DNA of 37,597 nucleotides from UBA1422 sp963676385 (GTDB lineage: Bacteria > Bacillota > Clostridia > Peptostreptococcales > Anaerovoracaceae): assembly GCA_963676385.2 (NCBI GenBank), contig CAXXMM010000001.1:1-37597 (forward strand), read 5' to 3'. Shown here piece after piece: positions 23,090-30,324 of the stretch. Under the pieces are notes generated by a model. It ran no database searches. It was not told the DNA's origin and saw nothing but the letters and a program-made list of their open reading frames with translations. Position numbers and translations under genes: made by a program. How positions within the stretch are numbered: position 1 is the first letter of the stretch; each line of letters opens with the position of its first letter.

Positions 23090-23807
23090 TCAACAATTCC
23101 TCCCTTTTTTTCATAACAAAGTCTCTGACTTCTATACGAAATGTTTTACTGATTGGCAAAAATATTCCGCCCACTAACTCAACCTGCCCGAAGTTGACAG
23201 CTTTGATAAATCTGTAATTCACAAGGTAAGATTTGTGCACCCACAAAAACTCCGCATCCCGAAGCCGTACGGCAATGTCTGATAGTTTTCCATAGAATGT
23301 AATATCTTCCCCAACCATGTGCATGATTACTTTTTTATTATCACTCTCAAAGTATTGGATGTCCTTCACTTTTACCCACTGATTTGTATGGCTTGATTTG
23401 AACTCAAAAACAGCAACATTCTTTTCCCAAAGATAACGAGCTTTCTCAAAACTTGAAATCACTTTGTCTGGGTCTAAAGGTTTGACAAGAAAATTTAATG
23501 GTCTGCCTTCAAACAACTGCATGGCGAACCCTTGGTGAGATGAGATATATACTATCTGCAAATCTTCATTGTTGTATTCTGTTCGGATTTTATCGCACAC
23601 ATCAATCCCATTTAGATTTGTCAACATAATGTCAAGAAAAAGCAAGTGGTACATCTCCCCCTCTTCAAGGGAATGGCACAATCGCTCTCCTGATGGATAA
23701 ATATCAACTTCAATCTTAAAATGTGTAGCTTTGCAATAATCCAATAAGATTTTCTCTATTTCCCAGCATACCACCTGTTCGTCATCACATATCGCGACTC
23801 GAAACAT
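23082..23807 (-). CDS. agrA: AgrA-like response regulator with LytTR DNA-binding domain
   Basis: A 241-residue protein: receiver domain (MFRVAICDDEQ, phosphoacceptor Asp59 in LLFLDIML, conserved Lys in FLVKPLD) followed by a LytTR domain (about 135-240: VKVKDIQYFESDNKKVIMHM, FLWVHKSYLVNYRFIKAV, LPISKTFR). The start at 23807 has GAGGAGG directly before it; an ATG 21 bases earlier does not. Family knowledge: LytTR regulators bind pairs of short direct repeats upstream of weak -35 boxes. A matching repeat pair lies upstream of agrD. First gene of agrAC, with its own promoter. Confidence 0.92.
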   Translation of the reverse strand: MFRVAICDDEQVVCWEIEKILLDYCKATHFKIEVDIYPSGERLCHSLEEGEMYHLLFLDIMLTNLNGIDVCDKIRTEYNNEDLQIVYISSHQGFAMQLFEGRPLNFLVKPLDPDKVISSFEKARYLWEKNVAVFEFKSSHTNQWVKVKDIQYFESDNKKVIMHMVGEDITFYGKLSDIAVRLRDAEFLWVHKSYLVNYRFIKAVNFGQVELVGGIFLPISKTFRIEVRDFVMKKREELLNE

Positions 23808-23845
23808 TTTTTCCTCCTCAAATTCCATGTTTTTCTATCATCCAA

Positions 23846-23874
23846 ATTATACCACTAAGGCACAGTAATTTCCA
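23846..23874 (-). promoter_or_regulatory. Sigma-A promoter of agrAC
   Basis: Minus strand: TGGAAA (23869-23874), 17-base spacer, perfect TATAAT (23846-23851). Predicted start about 30 bases before the agrA start codon. Divergent from the amidase promoter. Confidence 0.6.
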
Positions 23875-23916
23875 CGGTAATAAGGTTGCTTTTTTTGGCC
23901 TGACTTAAGAAAACTA

Positions 23917-23951
23917 TGCTATAATAAAAACCATTGAAGGTTGCCTTCAAT
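23917..23951 (+). promoter_or_regulatory. Extended -10 promoter and 5' hairpin of the amidase gene
   Basis: TGCTATAAT (23917-23925) is a perfect extended -10; the -35 region is weak. Starting at about +1 is an 8-bp inverted repeat ATTGAAGG-TTG-CCTTCAAT (23933-23951), which would put a stable hairpin at the 5' end of the mRNA or could be an operator. Confidence 0.6.
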
Positions 23952-23991
23952 AACAAAAGGCATTTGGATTCCGCCGACGAAGGAAGAAATC

Positions 23992-24606
23992 ATGGCAAAA
24001 CATACGAAAAAGAGAAAAAAAAGAAAGGGCTGCCGTTTGGTACTCTTTCTGTCTGTCATTGTACTTTTGGTGGCCGGGGTGGTAGGGGTCAAATCATACT
24101 TGCCCATTGACGCCGACAAAATTGAAATTCCTTCCTGGATTACCCAGGAGATTATCAGCGTAGACGGGGCATCCCGTACCGGAAACAAAACCACCCGAAT
24201 CAAAAACATTGTGGTCCATTACGTGGGAAACCCGGGAACCACTGCCCAAGAAAACCGGGATTATTTTAATTCTTCCGATTCCACTGTCAGTGCCCATTTT
24301 GTGGTGGGCCTTGATGGGGAAATCATCCAATGCATCCCCTTACGCGAACAATCTTCCGCCTCCAACAATCGGAACGTGGACACCATTTCCATTGAAGTCT
24401 GCCACCCGGATTCAACAGGAGAATTTACAGTCGCTTCATACAACGCCACCGTCAAGCTGTGTGTATGGCTTTGCCAGCAATTTGGGTTGGATGAAGAGGA
24501 CATTATCCGCCACTACGACATTACCGGAAAACTTTGCCCCAAGTACTACGTGGAACACCCAGCCGCCTGGGCCCAATTCAAAGAGTATGTGAAGGAACGG
24601 TTGTAA
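23992..24606 (+). CDS. N-acetylmuramoyl-L-alanine amidase (Amidase_2), signal-anchored
   Basis: Cleaves the amide bond between N-acetylmuramic acid and L-alanine in peptidoglycan. 204 residues: a very basic N-terminus (KHTKKRKKRKG), one membrane segment (about 14-34), then an Amidase_2/PGRP domain. Zinc ligands are His76 in IVVHYVGN, His174 in IIRHYDITGK and Cys182 in KLCPKYY; Glu135 in SIEVCHP supports the fold. The start at 23992 follows AAGGAAG; the frame extends upstream without a good start. It is transcribed divergently from agrA with an 18-bp region between the promoters' -10 ends and starts. A wall hydrolase beside a quorum-sensing locus may be regulated by it; that is inference. Confidence 0.88.
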   Translation: MAKHTKKRKKRKGCRLVLFLSVIVLLVAGVVGVKSYLPIDADKIEIPSWITQEIISVDGASRTGNKTTRIKNIVVHYVGNPGTTAQENRDYFNSSDSTVSAHFVVGLDGEIIQCIPLREQSSASNNRNVDTISIEVCHPDSTGEFTVASYNATVKLCVWLCQQFGLDEEDIIRHYDITGKLCPKYYVEHPAAWAQFKEYVKERL

Positions 24607-24707
24607 GAGTATCGAATTATGCTTTTTTATTTTATTTTTTTAAAAATAATGAAATAAAAACTGCTTTTCTGCGTTCTTATTCCCTTTTATGTAATCGAGA
24701 TAGATAA

Positions 24708-24736
24708 AAGCCAGCTGATTTGATGTCAGCTGGCTT
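24708..24736 (+). terminator. Terminator hairpin between amidase and helveticin-like genes
   Basis: AAGCCAGCTGA / TCAGCTGGCTT perfect 11-bp stem with a 7-base loop, then GGTTTTATTTTA. Its stem resembles the Rhs cassette terminators at 26321 and 27466 (AGCCA...TCAGCTGGCTT). Confidence 0.75.
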
Positions 24737-24820
24737 GGTTTTATTTTACGTTATACCCCACTAATATTTTCGCAAATTTGTAATATCACCTTGCATTATA
24801 AACATCGCACATACACGTCA

Positions 24821-25987
24821 TCAATTATGATATACCACCGTTGGCGTCGTTTCTGCCTTGTAAAATTTATAGTTCCATGAGCCCACATATTCCTCTTTGA
24901 TGTACTCATGACTATGTACACTGACATACCATCCGTTTGGAATATTTGGATTCGACAACCCATATATCTTTTTTAATCCCTCGAGTTCAAACCGCTCGTC
25001 AATGATATCTGACCAATTCATACTAATGCTGCTATTCCCATCAATTAATGTGTCTACTGATGAATAATATGAATGGTTATCAGACAAGTCCTGAGTTGCA
25101 ATGGTCGGGGTGGCACTAAGTTGCAGATATACCCGATTAATCTGATGGCTCATTCGGTTGGTTCGGTCATCAATTGCACCAAATATTGTTACAATGTCAT
25201 CTGATCCTGCCAGTTCATCCAGCTCTATACTTTGTATCACAGCACTGCCAATACCAACATTCAGCCCAAGGGACCCCGACGAAAACATGCCCGTCCCATA
25301 ACGAATGGAGTTCAAAGCAAGCTGGTTTTTATTGCTTCCGGTCAGATAATTCATGAAATTCGCTTTGTTGTAAATGTGGAAGCGTTCCTTATCATTAGTA
25401 ATGTCGGTTCCATACGAAGTGGCAATGCAAACATAATTATTCGAGGTTGCCAATAAGCAGTTTATTATTTGTTTCCCTTGGTAAGTTGGAAACAGCGTTA
25501 AATAATGTGTCGTAGACGCTTGAAGACTCCACCCTGATATTTCCCCGCTTCCATCAAAGGTGAAATGGAGTTCGGAGCATCCAACCCTTTTCACCTCAGT
25601 GTTAGTTTCATCTACAAACAAATAGTAATATTTGTTATTGTATTCTACAACCTCGCAACTAGCTCCATGCCCTTGAATTGATACTCCACCGATGCTGTTG
25701 ATTCTGCTTCCAATTGTATCGAAAGTTGACGTTCCAGAGTTATATTTGCACAAGTTCAAAGTAGTAATACCACTTGGGCATCTACTGGTGATTTGATATG
25801 TTGTTCCTGTTTCTATCTGAAAAACCGAATAATTTTGTACGCATCCTGATATATTCAAACTTCTCGAAAACACCGCAGTTGCAGAATGTAACGTATTGGC
25901 AAACCCAATCCCAACGCTTCCAATCATGAAAACAGTCAAAATGATTGCTGCTCCCATTAGTTTTATTGATTTCTTTTCCCCTAACAT
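24821..25987 (-). CDS. Secreted helveticin J-like protein (class III bacteriocin family), tentative
   Basis: A 388-residue protein with a clear Sec signal peptide (KKSIKLMGAAIILTVFMIGS..., likely cut after GFA near residue 30) and no membrane anchor. The body follows helveticin J segment by segment when compared from memory: an IQGHGASCEVVEY stretch matching the GGHTQTWEF region, NYVCIATS...RFHIYN matching the LIATVEN...FTIYNL region, then ...HQINRVYL, and a final GWYVSVHSHE...YKFYKAE matching the last strand. It has many cysteines, unusual for the family. GGAGGATAGG precedes the ATG. Family knowledge: helveticin J is a large heat-labile bacteriocin of Lactobacillus. Its position next to the Rhs toxin array fits an antagonistic role, but activity is unproven. 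Confidence 0.5.
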   Translation of the reverse strand: MLGEKKSIKLMGAAIILTVFMIGSVGIGFANTLHSATAVFSRSLNISGCVQNYSVFQIETGTTYQITSRCPSGITTLNLCKYNSGTSTFDTIGSRINSIGGVSIQGHGASCEVVEYNNKYYYLFVDETNTEVKRVGCSELHFTFDGSGEISGWSLQASTTHYLTLFPTYQGKQIINCLLATSNNYVCIATSYGTDITNDKERFHIYNKANFMNYLTGSNKNQLALNSIRYGTGMFSSGSLGLNVGIGSAVIQSIELDELAGSDDIVTIFGAIDDRTNRMSHQINRVYLQLSATPTIATQDLSDNHSYYSSVDTLIDGNSSISMNWSDIIDERFELEGLKKIYGLSNPNIPNGWYVSVHSHEYIKEEYVGSWNYKFYKAETTPTVVYHN

Positions 25988-26047
25988 ATCCTATCCTCCT
26001 TTTGTTTTGATTGGCAAATAATTTCTCAGTTCTGTTGCAAAAAATCT

Positions 26048-26305
26048 TTACTCTTTGTAGAAGGCTCTGCCTTCCGGGTTGGTCACCTCAGTGTTTCCAA
26101 ACCAGTCGTAGTCGTTGTCTTCCGCACCCAGGATATTGAAGTCTTTGTTGTTGTCGCTTCCTGTGGTGTAGAGGACTTCCCCGTCCTGATAAAAATAGTT
26201 TACAACATCGGCAGGACTTGTGCCAGTGCTTTCCGTCTTTTTGATTCGCTGATCAGCACCGCTTCTCTGGTTTTGTTGGGGCAGGGTTGTGGTGCCAAAG
26301 CGCAA
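26048..26305 (-). pseudogene. Rhs core remnant, cassette 1 (no toxin, no immunity)
   Basis: An 85-codon relic of the Rhs core: TTTLPQQNQRSGADQRIKKT, YFYQDGEVLYTTGS, ILGAEDN, then directly DYDWFGNTEVTNPEG. Compared with cassettes 3 and 4 about 40 codons are missing between ILGAEDN and DYDWFG (in-frame deletion), and the frame stops soon after NPEG. No start codon with a ribosome site exists; the first in-frame start-like codon lies in the junction repeat. It is the terminal, most decayed member of the array and abuts the helveticin-like gene. Confidence 0.85.
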
Positions 26306-26390
26306 GATAAGCGAGATGGTAAAAAGCCAACTGGCTTGTTGTCAGCTGGCTTTTTTCTATTCATATGACATTATTGTTTGCAATGGCCAT
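26282..26390. repeat. Rhs cassette junction repeat, copy 1
   Basis: About 109 bp nearly identical to 27427-27535: the start of the truncated Rhs frame (CAGGGTTGTGGTGCCAAAGC on the plus strand), a variable 11-bp patch, a terminator hairpin, and TCATATGACATTATTGTTTG. It joins the end of one immunity gene to the start of the next Rhs fragment. Confidence 0.85.
26321..26356. terminator. Bidirectional terminator after the Imm53-like gene
   Basis: Symmetrical hairpin AAAAAGCCA-A-CTG...CAG-C-TGGCTTTTTT, T-rich on both strands, inside the junction repeat. Confidence 0.8.
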
Positions 26391-26393
26391 GTC

Positions 26394-26681
26394 TCAATGC
26401 AAGTCATTCGCAATGGCATAAAATATATCTAGTATCTCACTAAGATTTCGTGGTCCACCTTGTGCAATAAACTGGTTGTTTACCACAGAACATACCACCC
26501 AATTATTCTTAGTTCTTTCTATCTCAATTTCGTCGAAATCAAGATTTTCAAGCGGAGTACCTTTGAGATCAATTTCTACTGTCCACCCGGGATTATCTAG
26601 TGTCCCAATTGAAATTCCATATGTGTGTTCCCAATCGTTGTCGCAATTGCTATAATACCATTCCTCAAGCCAATGTATCAT
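26394..26681 (-). CDS. Imm53-like immunity protein of Rhs cassette 2
   Basis: A 95-residue protein: WLEEWYYSNCDNDWEHTYGI, then LDNPGWTVEIDL, which I recognise as the Imm53 pattern of polymorphic-toxin immunity proteins. I start it at MIHWLEEW (26681), with GAAGGAG in front; this begins 13 bp after the toxin stop, the usual toxin-immunity spacing. The in-frame ATG 45 bases upstream falls inside the toxin gene. It presumably binds and neutralises the toxin domain encoded just upstream. A terminator follows within 40 bp. The cassette's Rhs part lacks a start, so what drives its expression is unclear. Confidence 0.75.
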   Translation of the reverse strand: MIHWLEEWYYSNCDNDWEHTYGISIGTLDNPGWTVEIDLKGTPLENLDFDEIEIERTKNNWVVCSVVNNQFIAQGGPRNLSEILDIFYAIANDLH

Positions 26682-26694
26682 CTGTTTTCTCCTT

Positions 26695-27450
26695 CTACCG
26701 ACGAGGTATCTCATACCGATATGCACCTCTTACTCCTCCAGCCGCCCTTTTCGTATGGACATGTGGAGTATAAACTTTTCTCTTTGTAACTTTGTTATAA
26801 TGCGGCTTTCCTATCTCATCATAACGTTTAAATAACTCGACTCCATTTGGATTTCTTGGATTTGATCTATACGTTTCATAATTGGTAATCCTGCCTGTTT
26901 GCTTGTCAGTTTTATAGGTGCTGTGTGGTGCTCCTTTTGCTTCAGGATCAGGTCTCAATTTATTAGTGCTTCGGCGATTCTTATTGGTATGCGATATCTT
27001 GTGTGTAACGATATGCCGTCCGTGGGAACTCTTGTATGTTTTCTTGATCGCCCTCTGGATGACCTTGCTCTTGTATACCTTCTTTGCCGTTTTCAGGACG
27101 GCTTTTCCTACCTTCTTGGCCTTCTTGACCTTGCCGAAGGCTAGGTCTTTTGCCACAAACCCACCCATGTGCTTGACCAGTTTCCAGCCGCTCTTGCCTT
27201 GTTTCTTGGCATGCTTGTATTCCTTATAGTAGTCATAGGCTGACCAAAGGGCAAAACCAATCGCAATAGCAATATGAATGAAGTGGCCGCTGGGGTCTGA
27301 ATACTTCACCGGGTTGTTGGCGCAGTAGGTGTAATAGAAATATTCTACAACATCAGCCGGGCTTGTGCCAGCGGTTTCCGTCTTTTTGATTCGCTGGTCG
27401 GCACCGCTTCCCTGGTTGGTTTGGGTCAGGGTTGTGGTGCCAAAGCGCAA
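26695..27450 (-). CDS. 5'-truncated Rhs protein with C-terminal toxin domain (type-24-like), cassette 2
   Basis: A 251-codon frame with four parts. First, a short Rhs core piece (GTTTLTQTNQGSGADQRIKKT...VEYFY). Second, a direct join to YTYCANNPVKYSDPSGH, the Rhs core end, so that roughly 120 or more core codons are deleted in frame. Third, a Lys-rich pre-toxin (about 55-150). Fourth, a variable C-terminus. The last ~90 residues (TDKQTGRITNYETYRSNPRNPNGVELFKRYDEIGKPHYNK...TPHVHT) match my memory of polymorphic toxin type 24. The nominal start is TTG without a ribosome site, and a stop lies about 20 codons upstream. Family knowledge: Rhs/WapA tips are released into neighbouring cells. Here the delivery part is absent, so this is a silent or displaced tip unless joined to an intact gene. 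Confidence 0.75.
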   Translation of the reverse strand: MRFGTTTLTQTNQGSGADQRIKKTETAGTSPADVVEYFYYTYCANNPVKYSDPSGHFIHIAIAIGFALWSAYDYYKEYKHAKKQGKSGWKLVKHMGGFVAKDLAFGKVKKAKKVGKAVLKTAKKVYKSKVIQRAIKKTYKSSHGRHIVTHKISHTNKNRRSTNKLRPDPEAKGAPHSTYKTDKQTGRITNYETYRSNPRNPNGVELFKRYDEIGKPHYNKVTKRKVYTPHVHTKRAAGGVRGAYRYEIPRR

Positions 27451-27535
27451 GATAGATGAGATAGGAAAAAGCCAACTGGCTTGTTGTCAGCTGGCTTTTT
27501 TCTATTCATATGACATTATTGTTTGCAGTGGTCAT
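27427..27535. repeat. Rhs cassette junction repeat, copy 2
   Basis: Second copy of the ~109-bp junction (see 26282-26390), between the cassette 3 immunity gene and the truncated Rhs start of cassette 2. The Rhs homology begins at GGCACCACAACCCTG on the minus strand, preceded in both copies by the same non-Rhs bases TTGCGCTTT. Confidence 0.85.
27466..27501. terminator. Bidirectional terminator after the cassette 3 immunity gene
   Basis: Identical hairpin to 26321-26356 within the junction repeat; runs of A and T flank the stem on either side. Confidence 0.8.
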
Positions 27536-27555
27536 TTTTCGACGCATATCAACAT

Positions 27556-27930
27556 TCATCCCATTAGTTTCAGTAACAACATTTCCAAAATCATCTTATC
27601 ATTAGCAATTTGGCTGCCAATTTTTTTAGGATCCAATTTTTTTTCGTCGTAATTTTGTCTTTGCTCATCAGTAAGTAACTCCATAACCGTATGCTCAACT
27701 ATCCTATTCGGACTTGAAAACACCATCGCATCTCCCTTAACATCTTTACAAAATTCATAATAATAATAACTCTCCATCTCCTCAACATGAAAGATGAATA
27801 GCAAGTTTTCATGTGAATATCTCAAAACTGAGTATATATTGTTTACTTCTTCAATCTCTTCAGAAAAGTCATACTTTGCAAAAATCGGGTTTATAGCGCC
27901 TGAAATACGATCAATTAATAATTTGCTCAT
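27556..27930 (-). CDS. Predicted immunity protein of Rhs cassette 3
   Basis: A 124-residue acidic soluble protein (MSKLLIDRISGAINPIFAKYDFSEEIEEVNN...). No family was recognised. It is called an immunity protein because it starts 21 bp after the Rhs-toxin stop, with a GAAAGGA site, and is followed by the same terminator element as the other cassette. Its acidity would suit binding a basic toxin tip. Confidence in the role rests on position only. Confidence 0.6.
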   Translation of the reverse strand: MSKLLIDRISGAINPIFAKYDFSEEIEEVNNIYSVLRYSHENLLFIFHVEEMESYYYYEFCKDVKGDAMVFSSPNRIVEHTVMELLTDEQRQNYDEKKLDPKKIGSQIANDKMILEMLLLKLMG

Positions 27931-27951
27931 TATATGGTCCTTTCAAAAATA

Positions 27952-29811
27952 CTAATCAACTGATTCTTTATTCTTGTAAAATTTAGTAAGTACCCTTTCC
28001 ATACGATAATATGGGGATCTTGTAGATCGAGCAACATCATAGCCGATATCTTTAATATGGTAGCCACGTGCCATTTTGCCAATAATCCATTTCGCATTAT
28101 GTACACCGCCTACAATTTTTGCGGCCCGGTTCCCTAACCGCTTTTCAACTTTTTTATAGTTTTTATATCCAGTATATGATTCGGCCCCAATTTTCCTTGC
28201 ATAACCATCAACGCGTGGCTGTGTCTCGCCAATCACTATCGTTTTTTTACTTGATGCAGCCTTCCGTTTCACCTTCCCAGTCTTACTAATCGTCTTCTTA
28301 TGAATCGGCCTCTTATATATCTTCTTAACAAGCTTCTTTTCCAGTTTCTTGACGGTTTTGCTCTTGAAGACTTTCTTGGTTGCCTTGGCTACTACCTTTC
28401 CGGCCTTGAAGGCTTTGCCCACTTTCCCAAAGACCGCGCCCACAGCCACCTTCTTGGCTACAGCGCCTACCAGTTTCCAGCCCTTCTTGCCCTGCTTCTT
28501 GGCTTTGTGGTAAGCTGACACGCCATCACAGACGGCCATGACGGCTCCGATGGCAAACCAAATGAAGTGTCCGCTTGGGTCAGAGTACTTCACCGGGTTG
28601 TTGGCACAGTAGGTGTATAGGTTCCAGCTGTTGGCGTCTTCCAGGGTGCCTCTAAAGGTGTCCTGGGAGATGAACCGCCCGTCTTCAGGGTCATAGAACC
28701 TGGCGTTCAGGTAGTACTGCTGGGTGCTTTCATCATAGATACCGCCGGTGTAGCAGATCTGGTTGTAGAAGGTGCTGTTTTCGGGGTTGGTCACTTCCGT
28801 GTTTCCAAACCAGTCGTAGTCGTAGCTGACCTGAGCGGTCAAGTTGGTACTTAGGATGTTGGTGGTGCTTCCTCTCAGGTCTTTGTTATAGAAGAAGTAG
28901 GAAGCAACGCCGGAAGTGTTCTGATGCTCTGTGGCGATGATGTTGTCTTCCGCTCCCAGGATGTTGAAGGCTTTGTTTTTGTCGCTTCCTGTGGTGTAGA
29001 GGACTTCCCCATCCTGATAGAAATAGTTTACAACATCCGTTGGGCTTGTGCCAGCGGTTTCCGTCTTTTTGATTCGCTGGTCGGCGCCGTTGTACTGGTT
29101 TTGTTGGGTCAGGGTGGTGGCGCCGTTTTCCTGCTTCACATAGGTGGAAAGCCGATTGGCGGTGTCGTAGGAATATTGGTCGGTCTCGGCTGTAATGCTG
29201 TCTGACACCTGAGTCTGGGCACCGTTTTGGTCGTAGGTGTAGGTTTTGTTTTCCAGGGTCTGGGAGGTTTCTCCTTCATCCACCACGGTGGCTTTGACAG
29301 AGGCGGTCAGTTGGTTCAGGCTGTTGTAGGTATAGTCTGTTTCCTCGCCGTCCTTGGTCTCTGTCAGTCTGTTTCCAACCGAGTCATAGGTATAGGTGGC
29401 CTGAGAAGTGGTTTCTTCCCCGCGGGTCACCACAACCCCTGTCAGTTGATCCAGACTGTCATAGCTGTATTCCCGGACTTCTGTGCCTTGTTTAGCGCTG
29501 TCAATGTGATAATCGTTTTGGATGGTTTCTTTGGTGATGTTGCTGGCTTTGTCGAATTCCAGTTCATCACTTTCCATGACGGTGGACCCATGGGTGCTGT
29601 CCGTTACCTCCAGTTTCACCGGGCGGCCGTATTGGTCGTAGGTGAAGGTTTTGAGGGTAAAGGCCGAGGTGCTTCCCGGGTTCATGAAGTCTTTGATGGT
29701 GGATACGTTTCCAAACCGATCATAGGTATATTCCCGAAGCACTTGGGCCGTTGTGTCTCCGTCTTTTTTGATTTTGACGGTGGTCAGCCACTTGTTGGCG
29801 TTACCAAAAGG
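27952..29811 (-). CDS. 5'-truncated Rhs protein with C-terminal toxin domain, cassette 3
   Basis: The longest Rhs fragment: about 620 in-frame codons from just after a TAG at 29812-29814. YD/Rhs repeats run through most of it (EYTYDRFGNVSTIKD, TYTYDSVGNRLTET, YTYNSLNQLTAS). The core closes with DPEDGRFISQDTF and CANNPVKYSDPSGH. A Lys-rich pre-toxin follows up to KTISKTGKVK, nearly identical to cassette 4. The unique tip (about the last 95 residues: VIGETQPRVDGYARKIGAES...GYHIKDIGYDVARSTRSPYYRMERVL) has a GxGET...DIGxDxxRxxRSxxYxxE pattern seen in other Rhs tips, but I cannot name its activity. No ATG with ribosome site exists (GTG at 29742); delivery and export regions are missing. A displaced cassette rather than a complete toxin gene. 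Confidence 0.8.
   Translation of the reverse strand, partial: PFGNANKWLTTVKIKKDGDTTAQVLREYTYDRFGNVSTIKDFMNPGSTSAFTLKTFTYDQYGRPVKLEVTDSTHGSTVMESDELEFDKASNITKETIQNDYHIDSAKQGTEVREYSYDSLDQLTGVVVTRGEETTSQATYTYDSVGNRLTETKDGEETDYTYNSLNQLTASVKATVVDEGETSQTLENKTYTYDQNGAQTQVSDSITAETDQYSYDTANRLSTYVKQENGATTLTQQNQYNGADQRIKKTETAGTSPTDVVNYFYQDGEVLYTTGSDKNKAFNILGAEDNIIATEHQNTSGVASYFFYNKDLRGSTTNILSTNLTAQVSYDYDWFGNTEVTNPENSTFYNQICYTGGIYDESTQQYYLNARFYDPEDGRFISQDTFRGTLEDANSWNLYTYCANNPVKYSDPSGHFIWFAIGAVMAVCDGVSAYHKAKKQGKKGWKLVGAVAKKVAVGAVFGKVGKAFKAGKVVAKATKKVFKSKTVKKLEKKLVKKIYKRPIHKKTISKTGKVKRKAASSKKTIVIGETQPRVDGYARKIGAESYTGYKNYKKVEKRLGNRAAKIVGGVHNAKWIIGKMARGYHIKDIGYDVARSTRSPYYRMERVLTKFYKNKESVD
28270..29271. repeat. 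Rhs core long repeat, copy in cassette 3
   Basis: About 1002 bp nearly identical to 30628-31629 at a constant offset of 2358 bp. It spans the Rhs core end and the pre-toxin and stops exactly where the toxin tips diverge. Long identity like this allows homologous exchange of tips. Confidence 0.85.
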
Positions 29812-29837
29812 CTAGAGATTTTTTCTCTAGCCTTTTT
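29806..29837. terminator. Terminator after the cassette 4 immunity gene
   Basis: Perfect 12-bp stem AAAAGGCTAGAG / CTCTAGCCTTTT with a 7-base loop. It overlaps the first codons of the truncated cassette 3 Rhs frame, so transcription from cassette 4 should stop before cassette 3. Confidence 0.8.
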
Positions 29838-29846
29838 AGCCTCAGT

Positions 29847-30308
29847 CTAATTGATTGTTAGGTCGTTAACTTGGATATACTCTTGAGCACTCTGAGAAAT
29901 ATAGTAGGGGGAGTCTTTTAACTTCGTTGTACGTTTCTTAATCATCTTTACAATCTGCTTATATAGGTCATCAAGTGCCTTGTCCTTGGTAATAAGATTT
30001 TCGTTTCCATCCCAATATCTCAGTTCTGTCCAGATTCGGCCAGGTTCTGCACCTCTTTCTGTGTAATACTTTGTTCGGCAGAATTGAATAATGTCAGATT
30101 CTCCCTGCGAAAAGCTTCCCCTTTTTTCATTAAAATAACGGAAATTCCCGCCTTTTGGAAGTATGTAGAACTGCGTTATTTCAATATTCATCAGGTTTTC
30201 AATATTTTCTCCCATAGCATCAACAACTCGTTCAGAAACATTACGAATTTCGTTTAAAAGCTGGTTTTCTTCCTCAGAAGTTAAATAAAATCCTAGCTGC
30301 TTACCCAT
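29847..30308 (-). CDS. Predicted immunity protein of Rhs cassette 4
   Basis: A 153-residue soluble protein starting at MGKQLGFYLTSEEENQ (30308), preceded by AAGGAGGGCG; an ATG 40 codons upstream lies within the toxin gene. It begins 16 bp after the toxin stop and ends just before a strong terminator. No named family was recognised. The context (nuclease-like Rhs tip directly upstream) supports an immunity function. Confidence 0.65.
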   Translation of the reverse strand: MGKQLGFYLTSEEENQLLNEIRNVSERVVDAMGENIENLMNIEITQFYILPKGGNFRYFNEKRGSFSQGESDIIQFCRTKYYTERGAEPGRIWTELRYWDGNENLITKDKALDDLYKQIVKMIKKRTTKLKDSPYYISQSAQEYIQVNDLTIN

Positions 30309-30324
30309 CTTGCGCCCTCCTTGC

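Noticed and set aside
29227..29850. Open frames on the plus strand antisense to the Rhs cores (also 30430-30942 and 30991-31536)
   Set aside because: They are repeated in parallel in both Rhs copies because the DNA is repeated; no start signals or domains are seen.
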